Shown here piece after piece: positions 16,717 to 25,306 of a stretch of DNA of 64,000 nucleotides. The stretch comes from Kordiimonas aestuarii (GTDB lineage Bacteria > Pseudomonadota > Alphaproteobacteria > Sphingomonadales > Kordiimonadaceae), in NCBI RefSeq assembly GCF_025574465.1, contig NZ_JAOBPP010000021.1, positions 682,001 through 746,000 of the forward strand, written 5' to 3'. Position 1 is the first letter of the stretch, and each line of letters opens with the position of its first letter. The position numbers and the translations under genes were made by a program. Below the pieces are notes generated by a model. The model was not told the DNA's origin. It was given only the letters and a program-made list of their open reading frames with translations, and did not search any database.

Positions 16717-16748
16717 TCCTGACAGTCCCGCGCAGGGGAATGTCAGGA
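16717..16748. other. Hairpin downstream of the S41 gene
   Basis: TCCTGACA (16717-16724) pairs with TGTCAGGA (16741-16748). A T5 run follows about 10 bases later, so it may be a weak terminator for the S41 gene. It is one of three hairpins in the gene-free stretch 16582-16974. Confidence 0.35.
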
Positions 16749-16856
16749 TAGCTCCGGTTTTTCATGGTGTCTTGCCGGGGCGGGGGTGAGGGGTGGTTCT
16801 GGCGCTTCTCACCCTTTTTTATGGAATATTATTGATACGCATTGCATCCTGCCATG

Positions 16857-16918
16857 AGCGCCGAGGTTCCAGCTCGACCCAAACTCGTGTGACCAGCAAT
16901 CACAGGAGCTTCGGCGCT
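16857..16918. other. Nested hairpins upstream of the ardC terminator; candidate oriT or small RNA
   Basis: AGCGCCGA (16857-16864) pairs with TCGGCGCT (16911-16918), enclosing TGTGA (16888-16892) and TCACA (16900-16904). With the adjacent 12-bp terminator stem this makes an unusually structured 105-bp block in a 393-bp gene-free gap. No promoter or nic-site consensus was recognised. Confidence 0.35.
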
Positions 16919-16931
16919 TTCACTATTGAAA

Positions 16932-16961
16932 AAGCCTCGGCGGTTACACCCGCCGAGGCTT
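16932..16961 (-). terminator. Rho-independent terminator of ardC
   Basis: A perfect 12-bp stem (16932-16943 with 16950-16961), GC-rich, with loop TTACAC. Read on the minus strand it is followed by TTTTTCAAT. It lies 13 bp past the ardC stop. Confidence 0.8.
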
Positions 16962-16974
16962 AAAAGAACAGTTT

Positions 16975-17853
16975 TCATTCCGCTGCCACCATACGCACTC
17001 CTGCTGTTTCAAGCAGATAATCCATGGCAGCACTTGCTTTGCTTGCCGCCGTAAACACCGCGCGATTGTCCTTCTTGAGCAGAGACAGCCAGTTGTCGAT
17101 ATAGGACGCATGCCTCAGTTGCCCCTCGATGCCGAACGCAGCACAGAGATACGCGGACGTAAGTTCGGCAATCAGTTCCTCAGCCGCATAGGCTTCGGTA
17201 CCGAACCGGCTCCTGAGATCACGGTTCAGACGAACTTGATGCCCGCTCGCGTGCCCAAGCTCATGGAAGAGCGTGGCGTAATAATGCTCAGGTGTCTCAA
17301 AACTTGAGAGAGGGGGCATGACAATGGCATCGTGACGGGGGTTATAGGCCGCCCTATCGCCACCATGGGCGATATTGATGCCGATGGCCGCGATGAAGCT
17401 TTCCGCCAGTTCGATACGCTCATGTTCAGGCAGGCCTTCAGGCTCATGGGTATAGGCCTCTGGCAGTTCGTCTATCTGGCTGAGATTGAAGACGACATAG
17501 GATTTGATGATGGCCACCGACTTGGTGGCTTCTTCATCATCTGCATCATCATCCTGTACTTCCATGCGCTTGACGAACACCACATGCGAGCCTTTCTCGC
17601 CCTTCCGCACCCGCGCGCCGAGTGCTGTGGCCTGACGGAAGGTGAGCCAGCCAGGGCGATCATAACCACGTTCTGCAGCCATGCCCCAGAGAAGCAGCAC
17701 ATTGATGCCGCTGTATGGTCGACCGGTGACGGCATTGTGTGGCAGCATGGGACTGCCTTTTGATTTCCATGGTTTGACCCACGGCACGGTACCTGCCTCC
17801 AGTTCTGCGATGATCTTGTTGGTGACGGTTTCATAGATTGCTTGCGGCTTCAC
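16975..17853 (-). CDS. ardC: ArdC-family antirestriction protein
   Basis: A 292-residue protein with the N-terminal ssDNA-binding domain typical of ArdC (GTVPWVKPWKSKG, GINVLLLWG, KGEKGSHVVFVKR) and a C-terminal metallopeptidase-like domain with HELGH at 197-201 and a downstream EELIAELTSAYL Glu. ArdC is known to protect incoming ssDNA from restriction during conjugation, so the gene supports transfer of this element. It has its own strong terminator and is probably co-transcribed with, or follows, the RuvC-like gene 85 bp upstream. Confidence 0.85.
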   Translation of the reverse strand: MKPQAIYETVTNKIIAELEAGTVPWVKPWKSKGSPMLPHNAVTGRPYSGINVLLLWGMAAERGYDRPGWLTFRQATALGARVRKGEKGSHVVFVKRMEVQDDDADDEEATKSVAIIKSYVVFNLSQIDELPEAYTHEPEGLPEHERIELAESFIAAIGINIAHGGDRAAYNPRHDAIVMPPLSSFETPEHYYATLFHELGHASGHQVRLNRDLRSRFGTEAYAAEELIAELTSAYLCAAFGIEGQLRHASYIDNWLSLLKKDNRAVFTAASKASAAMDYLLETAGVRMVAAE

Positions 17854-17938
17854 GGGGAGCCTCCTTTGATTGATGGAACGGATGTGAAGCCAGGAACAGG
17901 GTTCCAGGCTTCAGCCCCGCGCCATCCGAGGAGGCGGG

Positions 17939-18448
17939 TTAACCGTGCTGCGTGACGTGGAAGTGCGTGAGGGCAAGAGAGGCAGCCGAAAAGTAGCTCA
18001 TGGCCTTATGCTCCACTTCCCATGGTTTCTTGTGTGGCGGCACGAGATGCGTGAGGTTCGGTATGATGGCGCCGACTGCTTCCGCGATTTCCTGCTTGGT
18101 GAAGGCATGGCGGGTCTGAAATGCCTCCCTGATCTGCGCTCGGGAATAGAAATGAACCTCGCACCCCTGCGCCATGGATATCTGTGCAAGCGAGATGATG
18201 AGGTCAGCAACACGAGGGCGGCGGTGCTCTTGTTCTCTCGGAATATCCTCCAGCACGATATCGGTGGGATGGCTCTTGTTGAGGAGACGGATGAACTTGC
18301 GGACACAGACCTTGTTCTTGTCCCCGGCGGCCCGCTTAACACCCCAGGCAAGGATGGCGTCGGTATTCCTGAAGAGCGCGAACCCGAACCCAGGTCCATT
18401 GGGATAAATGGCCAATGTGATGCGGTCGGTCGATTGATGTTGGTACAT
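17939..18448 (-). CDS. RuvC-like RNase H-fold protein
   Basis: A 169-residue protein with an RNase H/RuvC fold pattern: first strand ITLAIYPNGPGFGFALF (the usual first Asp is replaced, leaving an incomplete site), TDIVLEDIP with a Glu-Asp pair near residue 70, SRAQIREAF near 104 and a C-terminal WEVEHKAMSYFSA. Similar proteins are common on proteobacterial integrative elements. It is divergent from the P-loop ATPase gene across a 278-bp promoter region. Nuclease activity is uncertain because the first acidic residue is missing. Confidence 0.55.
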   Translation of the reverse strand: MYQHQSTDRITLAIYPNGPGFGFALFRNTDAILAWGVKRAAGDKNKVCVRKFIRLLNKSHPTDIVLEDIPREQEHRRPRVADLIISLAQISMAQGCEVHFYSRAQIREAFQTRHAFTKQEIAEAVGAIIPNLTHLVPPHKKPWEVEHKAMSYFSAASLALTHFHVTQHG

Positions 18449-18726
18449 AGAAAGAACGGTTATCTCGGCTTTTCACTGGCCATGTGGGCATCCAGTGCAA
18501 GGGTATGTGTCGGGCAATTCGAGACGCTGGAAATCCGAGGACGACTGATAACGTTGATACCTGTCTGCGCAACATCGACGGTATATGTGCAACAGGATAA
18601 CGAACTGCAGGGAATAGAGGTAGGTACCCCAATGTGGGTGTTGTGCTGTGGGTACCGAAAGGGAGACACCTCGACCGACACGCACCTGCCCGTATTCTGG
18701 GGACATAGCCGCTAACACTATTTGCC

Positions 18727-19995
18727 ATGTCCACATCAAAACCATTTAAGCCGATGGGGTCTGACCAATTGAGTGAGGTTCTCGATCTCACCATCAAACA
18801 TGACCGCACCAACAAGCTGGTGACGTTCCTCTGTGCGCTCTCGGCCTTCACCGAAGGCGATCAATATAACGTATCCTTCAATGCACCGTCATCGACGGGC
18901 AAGAGTTATATCCCCACGGAAATTGCCAAACTGTTCCCAGGCGAAGATGTGATGCAGATGGGCTACTGCAGCCCGACCGCTTTCTTTCATGATGTGGGAG
19001 AGCCGGACAAGGAGAAGAAGGGAAGGGTCATAGTGGACCTGTCCCGTAAAATACTGGTCTTTCTGGACCAGCCGCATTCGGAACTGCTCACCCGGCTCCG
19101 TCCCTTGCTATCCCATGATGCGAAGACCATCAATATCAAGATTACCGACAAGAGCCAGAAACAGGGGCTGAGGACCAAGGATGTGGTGCTGAAGGGGTTC
19201 CCGTCTGTCGTGTTCTCGACAGCGGCGCTTGTCGTCAATGAACAGGAATCCACACGGTTCTTCCTGCTGTCCCCAGATGTGGATCAGGAGAAAATTCGTC
19301 ACAGCATCGATGAGAGCATCAAAAAGGCCATGGATGGCGCTCGATATGTTTCGGAATTGGAACAGAATGCGGCACGTATGGCCCTAAAGGAGCGGATCAA
19401 AGCGGTGCGGGATGCGCGTATCGACAATATCCGCATAGCACCTGATCTGCGTGAAGAAATACAGAAACTGTTTCTCGGTGACGACACCACACTTCGACCA
19501 CGCGCGCAGCGGGACATCAAACGCTTCATATCCCTGATGAAGGCATTCGCGCTCCTTAACCTGTGGCACCGAGACAGGGATGGCAGCACCATCACCGTCA
19601 GTCCAGACGACTTTGCTGAGGCCTATGCGTTATGGGAAGAGTTGCGTCCTGCACAGGAAGCAAACATCCCGCCCTATGTTTATCAGCTCTATACGGATGT
19701 GATCCTGCCTACCTGGCAGGACAAACAGAAGGCCTACAATGGGCGCACCATCGGTCTGACGCGGGGCGAGGTTTTGACCGAGCACTACCGTTTCTATGGT
19801 CGCATGCTGGATGCCATCCAGTTTCGTCAGCAAATCCTCCCCATGCTGGAGACGGCAGGGCTCATTGTTGAAGAGCGCGACCCGTATAACAAACGGCGGA
19901 AGTATATCTATCCTGTTCAGGACACACACAGTGAGTTGCCCCGTGGGGAGAATCCACTGGCTGAGATTCGCACGGATAACCATGACGCGGTATGA
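18727..19995 (+). CDS. P-loop ATPase, helicase/primase-like mobile-element protein
   Basis: A 422-residue protein with Walker A FNAPSSTGKSYIPTE near residue 54 and Walker B KILVFLDQPHSELLTRL near 109, followed by a sensor-like VVFSTAAL and a helical C-terminal domain ending in a winged-helix-like region. It resembles ATPases found next to serine recombinases on integrative elements; the precise role (replication initiation or recombination) is unknown. Its TGA overlaps the ATG of the next small gene (ATGA). Confidence 0.6.
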   Translation: MSTSKPFKPMGSDQLSEVLDLTIKHDRTNKLVTFLCALSAFTEGDQYNVSFNAPSSTGKSYIPTEIAKLFPGEDVMQMGYCSPTAFFHDVGEPDKEKKGRVIVDLSRKILVFLDQPHSELLTRLRPLLSHDAKTINIKITDKSQKQGLRTKDVVLKGFPSVVFSTAALVVNEQESTRFFLLSPDVDQEKIRHSIDESIKKAMDGARYVSELEQNAARMALKERIKAVRDARIDNIRIAPDLREEIQKLFLGDDTTLRPRAQRDIKRFISLMKAFALLNLWHRDRDGSTITVSPDDFAEAYALWEELRPAQEANIPPYVYQLYTDVILPTWQDKQKAYNGRTIGLTRGEVLTEHYRFYGRMLDAIQFRQQILPMLETAGLIVEERDPYNKRRKYIYPVQDTHSELPRGENPLAEIRTDNHDAV

Positions 19996-20222
19996 TGAAT
20001 AGAGACCAGCACCCAACCCCAAAGGCCACCCCCAAAGGCGACAAGTTTACCGAAGAGGAAATGCAGTCCTTTCGCGACCTCGGTGCCGTCCTGCGCCGGA
20101 TTCACAATCGCCTGATATCTGAAGGATATACGATCACCGACGATGAAATAATCCCACCATCACATGTCAGTTCAAACGGACAAACAAATACTCAAAAAGA
20201 TCCAAAGCGGCGCCTACCGTGA
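19992..20222 (+). CDS. Small coupled protein between ATPase and second serine recombinase
   Basis: A 76-residue, very polar protein starting at ATG 19992 in an ATGA overlap with the ATPase. The core is FTEEEMQSFRDLGAVLRRIHNRLISEGYTI, predicted helical. Its 3' end overlaps the recombinase gene by 59 bp in another frame. No family recognised; the tight packing suggests a three-gene module. Confidence 0.6.
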   Translation: MMNRDQHPTPKATPKGDKFTEEEMQSFRDLGAVLRRIHNRLISEGYTITDDEIIPPSHVSSNGQTNTQKDPKRRLP

Positions 20223-21894
20223 CTGTTATCTCGTCTATACCCGTAAGAGTACCGACGAAGCCAATAATCAGAAAAACTCTATAGCGTACCAGCGCACTGA
20301 AAACGCCAAACTGGCGAAACGGGAACATCTGCCTATAGCACCAGTGACTCTCAAGGGCTTCGCGGTATCCGGCGTTATCTCCGAACGACATTCAGGTTTC
20401 AAGGAAGATACCAATGTGACTGTCACCAAGGACGGTATGGTGCAATATCGCATCGAGCGCCCGAAGTTTCAGCGTCTGGTTGCGTTCCTCAGTCAGGGAT
20501 ATTTCAAAGGTGTCATCTGTCTGTGCTGGGACCGTATCAGCCGCAATAAAGGAGATGATACTGTCATCAGCAAATTGATGCGGAGCGGTATTGATGTACG
20601 TTTTGCCTATGCCACCTATGAGAACTCAAGTGCCGGCGCATTGCACATGGACATCGACGGCATGTTCGCGGCCCACCATTCACGGGTGACCAGCGAAAAG
20701 GTGCGGCTCGCGACCTATAACCTGCGGGAACGGGGAGTCTGTACCTATCGTGCGCCCATCGGATATCTCAACAGGGGCGACATGCTGAAAAAGCCGTTCG
20801 ATCCTGACCGCGCCCCTCTTATCAGACGACTCTTCGAACTATACGCGGAGGGCACATGGGCGCTTGCGGAATTGGCAGCGTGGGCGGGCGAAGCAGGGCT
20901 GACAGCACTGCCGATGCGGCGCAAGCGCACCGAAGAAGAAATGCTTGCCGATGACGAAGTGACTCTGAAAAAGGTAGCCCGGCCATTGACCACCAGCCAC
21001 ATACAAAAAATCCTCCGCAATCCGTTCTACACCGGGCGCGTGATCGGCAACCACGGGCAGTATGTGAGAAGTGTGAGCCATGAGGCACTGGTGTCAGACA
21101 AGCTTTTCGACCAGGTACAGGGCATGCTCGGCGGCAGGAATGTCAGCATCCGCTATGCGAACAAGATCGAGATGCCGCTCCGAGGCAAAATACGATGTGC
21201 GTACTGTAGTCGTGTCTATACGCCGTACATGAAGAAGGGGATTCAGTATTTTGGCGCCCGCTGCGCCAAGGACTGCGTGAACACCAAGCGGAGCTTTAAT
21301 CTGTCTTTCATAGAGGACAGGATCGGCGAATGCATTGCCAAGCTGGTATTCACCGAGGAGGAGCTTGAAGAGCTCAACAGAAAGGCAGACACCGATGTTG
21401 CCGTCCTTGAAGAACGCCGCCACAGCGAACTGGACCAGATGGAACGCCGCAAAAAGAGAATCCGCAGCGACCTGAAATACATGCATGAAAACCGCCTCAG
21501 CCTCCTCAAAGCGGGCGTATATGACCCTGACAGCTTCGTGCGGGAGGAAGTTCGGCTGAATGCTCAACTCGCCGATCTTCGGCAGAATGAGCAGATTTCT
21601 GACGAGGCCATGCACGAAACCATGAAGGATGTCGTAAGGCTTTCCGAACTCGTAAATAGGGCTAAGCTCTACTATTTTTCAGCGGAATCGATTGAAAAAC
21701 AGATGGTCATCGATTTGATGTTTTCCGAACTCACCCTGTCCGAAAATACGTTGAAGTTTAAGTGCAAGAATGGATTCCGAGCACTCGAAAACCATTCTGT
21801 TGCTTTGGGTGACCCTACGGACTGGCTTTCCGAACTTGATGAGGGAGAAGTCCTTGTAAGTATCGAACGCTTGAGGTCCGCTATACGATCATAA
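20164..21894 (+). CDS. Second large serine recombinase
   Basis: A 576-residue LSR: resolvase domain with YLVYTRKSTDEANNQ (nucleophile Ser29) and ICLCWDRISRNKGDD, recombinase domain (YRAPIGYLNRG... TSHIQKILRNPFYTGRV), zinc ribbon (IRCAYCSR and ARCAKDC) and coiled coil. It is only distantly like the LSR at the left end. It sits inside the element with the ATPase and small protein, so it may be a fossil of an inner element or a second recombination function. No matching att pair was found. Confidence 0.9.
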   Translation: MSVQTDKQILKKIQSGAYRDCYLVYTRKSTDEANNQKNSIAYQRTENAKLAKREHLPIAPVTLKGFAVSGVISERHSGFKEDTNVTVTKDGMVQYRIERPKFQRLVAFLSQGYFKGVICLCWDRISRNKGDDTVISKLMRSGIDVRFAYATYENSSAGALHMDIDGMFAAHHSRVTSEKVRLATYNLRERGVCTYRAPIGYLNRGDMLKKPFDPDRAPLIRRLFELYAEGTWALAELAAWAGEAGLTALPMRRKRTEEEMLADDEVTLKKVARPLTTSHIQKILRNPFYTGRVIGNHGQYVRSVSHEALVSDKLFDQVQGMLGGRNVSIRYANKIEMPLRGKIRCAYCSRVYTPYMKKGIQYFGARCAKDCVNTKRSFNLSFIEDRIGECIAKLVFTEEELEELNRKADTDVAVLEERRHSELDQMERRKKRIRSDLKYMHENRLSLLKAGVYDPDSFVREEVRLNAQLADLRQNEQISDEAMHETMKDVVRLSELVNRAKLYYFSAESIEKQMVIDLMFSELTLSENTLKFKCKNGFRALENHSVALGDPTDWLSELDEGEVLVSIERLRSAIRS

Positions 21895-22045
21895 AATCCC
21901 CCACCCTCAGACTCACATTATCTTACGGGCGGCAGTGGAAATATTGTTACCTCATTGTTCGGGCGGAACTGGCGGGTCAATAATCATCGTTAAATTCATG
22001 AATATCAATATTGGCATGGAATCTGTGCTCGTCTAAAATCCTACT

Positions 22046-22978
22046 ATGTCGCGACCTCGAAAAAAGATTGGCACAGAGCTATCGGTATTGCCCCACAATC
22101 GGGCAATTGTCATGCGCAACGTCACTTGCGTTTATTGTGGGATACTTCTGACCAAGGAGACATCTACCAAAGAACATGTTGTTGGTCGAAGATTTGTCCC
22201 CAGAGGAAAACTCAACAATCAATGGAACCTCATTGTTAAGGCTTGCGAGCAGTGCAACAGTGAAAAGGCCGACCTTGAGGACGATATTTCAGCAATCACG
22301 ATGCTTCCTGGGTATGATGGCGATGGATTTAATATTGATGACCAGATTGCTGCGGAAGCGCATCGCAAGGCTCAAAATGCTGTAAGCCGCCGAACTCAGG
22401 AAAAGGTATTTCGGAGTGAAGAAGAAGTGAACATCAACGCCAAAATCAGTGCAGGCGTTACGTTCAAGTTTAACTTTAAATCGGCACCACAAATCGACGA
22501 GCAGCGCGTTTATCAGCTTGCGCGTATGCATATCAGGGCTTTCTTTTATTGGATCACTTTTCAGGAAGTGGAACAGAAAGGACGTTTCTGGTCTGACGTA
22601 TTCTGTGGCGTTGCTACTGCTTGCCGCGGCGACTGGGGAAACCCAGTATTGGTGACGTTTTCAAATATGGTTATAGGTTGGGAACCGCGTGTTATAGCTT
22701 TCACCGCGGATGGGTTTTTTCGTGTCGCAGTTCGCAAACATCCAGAAAAGATGTGTTGGTCATGGGCTCTCGAATGGAATCACAATCGCCGCGTGGTCGG
22801 CTTTTGTGGCGACAAAGCGACCATATTGGAGCTGAATAAAAAGCTACCCAAGCTCGAGCTGGAGACTCTTCATAGCGCTCCCAATGAGTTGCTTCAAATG
22901 CGCTTTGAGACTCCTCTGCATGACGATGAGGACGACAAACTTTTCTTTCATCCAACATTAGACGAGACAGCCGACTGA
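22046..22978 (+). CDS. HNH endonuclease
   Basis: A 310-residue protein with an N-terminal HNH domain: CVYCG (about 27), STKEHVVGRRFVPRG with the catalytic His, NNQWNLIVKACEQCNSEKAD with the Asn and second Cys pair. The C-terminal 200 residues are unassigned and contain aromatic-rich FYWITFQEVEQKGRFW. HNH enzymes nick or cut DNA; on mobile elements they can serve defence or recombination. It is preceded by a 151-bp gap with no clear ribosome binding site. Confidence 0.8.
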   Translation: MSRPRKKIGTELSVLPHNRAIVMRNVTCVYCGILLTKETSTKEHVVGRRFVPRGKLNNQWNLIVKACEQCNSEKADLEDDISAITMLPGYDGDGFNIDDQIAAEAHRKAQNAVSRRTQEKVFRSEEEVNINAKISAGVTFKFNFKSAPQIDEQRVYQLARMHIRAFFYWITFQEVEQKGRFWSDVFCGVATACRGDWGNPVLVTFSNMVIGWEPRVIAFTADGFFRVAVRKHPEKMCWSWALEWNHNRRVVGFCGDKATILELNKKLPKLELETLHSAPNELLQMRFETPLHDDEDDKLFFHPTLDETAD

Positions 22979-23066
22979 GGAGCGGGGAGAGCTGCTGTCA
23001 GTCCACCCAATCAACGCACGTTAGGGTACCTAGTGGCCGGCGCTGACCACATAGATAATTGCGTCA

Positions 23067-24251
23067 ATGCTCAATCAGACCACCGACATTTCATATTTTG
23101 CCCGCACTAATTTCCGCAATCGCGGCATCCGCTTCGGTATCAAGCAGGCAGATCGGCACCATCACATGTATGTGGTAGGGAAGACCGGCTGTGGCAAAAC
23201 CACACTCCTTGAAAACCTCATCATGCAGGACATTCGAGCTGGGCGCGGGCTGGTGTATCTGGACCCCCACGGAGATAGTGCCGCCCGAATGGCTGCATCC
23301 GTGCCAGCATACCGAAAACCCGACCTCATCTATCTCAACGCACCAGACAGTGGGCAGCCGTATGGCTGCAACCCGCTTAGGCCAGTGTCACTGGATAAGC
23401 GGCCTCTGGTGGTGTCTGGCATTCTGGAAGTGTTCAAGAAGCAATGGAGCGGCAATGCGTGGGGTGTCAACATGGAACATATTCTGCGGTGCGCCCTTCT
23501 GGCGCTTCTCGATATGCCACATGCGACCCTGACAGATATCCCGCGCCTTCTTTCTGATGAGGCCTTCCGCAGGCAGGTCATTGCTCATATCCAGAACCCA
23601 CAGGTGCGGGCGTTCTGGGAGCGGGATTTTGTTTCTGGTGGGTTCAATCGGCCAGGTGCGCTCGGGCCCGTGATCAACAAAGTGGGGGCGTTTCTCTCTA
23701 ACCCCATGCTCTTCCGCATCCTGACCACATCTGAGAAACCCATCTCGTTCCGCAAGGTCATGGATGAACGGAAGATACTCATTGTGAACCTGGCTAAGGG
23801 GCAGATAGGGGAAGATGCGTCTTCTCTCCTTGGTGGGCTCATTGTGTCCATGCTGACACTGGCTGCCTTCAGTCGGGCAGACCAGCCGGAATACATGCGT
23901 GTGCCATTTGCCATGTTCGTGGACGAGTTCCAGAACATGGCGACCGAGAGTTTTGCCGATGCCGTATCCGAACTGCGGAAGATGAAGGTGGGGTTGGTGC
24001 TCTCACACCAGCATCTGCATCAGGTGCCGGAGAGTATTCGGCTTGCCATACTGGGCAATGTGGGAACGCTGATTGCCTTTCGGGTGGGAGGGAAGGACGC
24101 GCCCTACCTAGCCCGCGAACTCTATCCTGATGTCAGCCAGGAAGACCTGATCGGGCAGGCCAATTATCACGTCTATATCAAGCTGATGATCGATGGAGTG
24201 CCGTCGAGGCCATTTAGCGCGGTAACGGAATCATGGAACTTCACTCAATGA
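23067..24251 (+). CDS. TraG/VirD4- or HerA-type P-loop ATPase
   Basis: A 394-residue ATPase with Walker A MYVVGKTGCGKTTLLENLI (about residues 35-53), YLDPHGD, Walker B FAMFVDEFQNM near 285 and the coupling-protein-like ELRKMKVGLVLSHQHLHQVPE. Conjugative coupling proteins and HerA helicases share these motifs. It lacks an obvious N-terminal membrane anchor. It is followed after 6 bp by the cytosine-methyltransferase-like gene. A second ATPase of the same type is at 26625. Confidence 0.75.
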   Translation: MLNQTTDISYFARTNFRNRGIRFGIKQADRHHHMYVVGKTGCGKTTLLENLIMQDIRAGRGLVYLDPHGDSAARMAASVPAYRKPDLIYLNAPDSGQPYGCNPLRPVSLDKRPLVVSGILEVFKKQWSGNAWGVNMEHILRCALLALLDMPHATLTDIPRLLSDEAFRRQVIAHIQNPQVRAFWERDFVSGGFNRPGALGPVINKVGAFLSNPMLFRILTTSEKPISFRKVMDERKILIVNLAKGQIGEDASSLLGGLIVSMLTLAAFSRADQPEYMRVPFAMFVDEFQNMATESFADAVSELRKMKVGLVLSHQHLHQVPESIRLAILGNVGTLIAFRVGGKDAPYLARELYPDVSQEDLIGQANYHVYIKLMIDGVPSRPFSAVTESWNFTQ

Positions 24252-24257
24252 CCATAT

Positions 24258-25019
24258 ATGCGCACTTCACATGTCATCATCTTGTGCAACGAAAGCCCGT
24301 ATATGGCGGAACCGTGGGTACAGGCTGGGTATACCGTTTACATGATCGACCCGCTCCATCCCAAGGGACAGCGGAACCATCCGTTCTTGCCCAATTGTCA
24401 TACGGTAGGGGCCGTTATTGCCCCTGATCGTTCTACGCCTGACATACCACATTGTCTCGGGTTGATCGGACGTCTGGTTCGTAGTTGCCGGACAGAAATG
24501 GTAATCGGCTTTCCACCCTGTATCGACCTGGCAGCCAGTGGCGCGCGACACTGGGAAAGGAAGGCCGCACGGGATCGATATTTTCAGGCAACGGCTGCAC
24601 TTATATTGGAACAGTGCCGCATGATAGGCACGCTGTCGGGTGCACCGTGGATGTTTGAAAATCCGATCGGGGCCACAAGCGGCATTATGGGGCCGCCATC
24701 ATTTCACTTCGATCCTTGCGACTACGGCGGGTATCTTCCTGAAGATGACCTTCATCCTGACTATCCTGAGTATTTGCCGCCAAGGGACGCATACCGCAAA
24801 CACACGAATATCTGGTGCGGTGGTGGATTTAGGGAACCCCGAAAACGGCCAGTGCCAAGCTTGCCGTATTTCCCAGGCTGGAAAAAGTTGGGTGGAAAAG
24901 CTGAGAAGACCAAGCGTGTTCGTAGCGCGACCCCGAGGGGTTTTGCTATTGCGGTGTTTGAAGCGAATGCCCGCGCGGGCGGCAAGCGGCGTATGGCATC
25001 GCCGAAACGTCTACCTTGA
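24258..25019 (+). CDS. Cytosine C5-methyltransferase-like protein
   Basis: A 253-residue protein with GFPPCIDLAASGARHW near residue 84, recalling the catalytic PPC motif, and WMFENPIGATSG near 131, recalling the ENV/ENP motif of C5 methyltransferases. Also CDYGGYLPEDDLHPDYPEYLPPRDAYRKHT, typical of a phage and plasmid family. It is shorter than true methyltransferases and has no clear AdoMet glycine motif, so activity is unproven. Its 3' end overlaps the convergent small secreted-protein gene by 9 bp. Confidence 0.65.
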   Translation: MRTSHVIILCNESPYMAEPWVQAGYTVYMIDPLHPKGQRNHPFLPNCHTVGAVIAPDRSTPDIPHCLGLIGRLVRSCRTEMVIGFPPCIDLAASGARHWERKAARDRYFQATAALILEQCRMIGTLSGAPWMFENPIGATSGIMGPPSFHFDPCDYGGYLPEDDLHPDYPEYLPPRDAYRKHTNIWCGGGFREPRKRPVPSLPYFPGWKKLGGKAEKTKRVRSATPRGFAIAVFEANARAGGKRRMASPKRLP

Positions 25020-25295
25020 ATGCTTCTTTCGATAATTCTCAACCATCGTGTCTGAAACATCCGCAGGGTAGCACAGGGGGCTATATCCACCCGGCTTGCT
25101 GTATGCGCTCCGTTTTCCACAGCTCCTGCCATTTTTCATGACGTTGTACGGGCAGGGACAGTTACCTGGATAGCTGGCCAGAGACTGCTGGATCAGGATT
25201 TGTCGAATTTCGGCGTCGGAAAGCGGCTTGTCAGCGGCGACGACTGTACCTGATACCAGTCCACAGAAAATTACCAGTATGAGGGGACTTTTCAT
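25011..25295 (-). CDS. Small secreted Cys-rich protein next to a secreted nuclease
   Basis: A 94-residue protein with a signal peptide (MKSPLILVIFCGLVSGTVVA, cut near ADK). The mature part has IRQILIQQSLASYPGNCPCPYN, RSCGKRSAY and SPLCYP, with Cys residues that could form disulfides in the periplasm. GAGAGAAT precedes the ATG. It lies 11 bp downstream of the DNA/RNA endonuclease gene, so the pair is probably co-expressed; it might be a periplasmic partner or inhibitor of the nuclease (inference). Confidence 0.7.
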   Translation of the reverse strand: MKSPLILVIFCGLVSGTVVAADKPLSDAEIRQILIQQSLASYPGNCPCPYNVMKNGRSCGKRSAYSKPGGYSPLCYPADVSDTMVENYRKKHSR

Positions 25296-25306
25296 GATGA
25301 TTCTCT

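Noticed and set aside
17945..18715. Open frame of 256 codons on the plus strand
   Set aside because: It lies over the RuvC-like gene on the other strand, has no recognisable features and no ribosome binding site.
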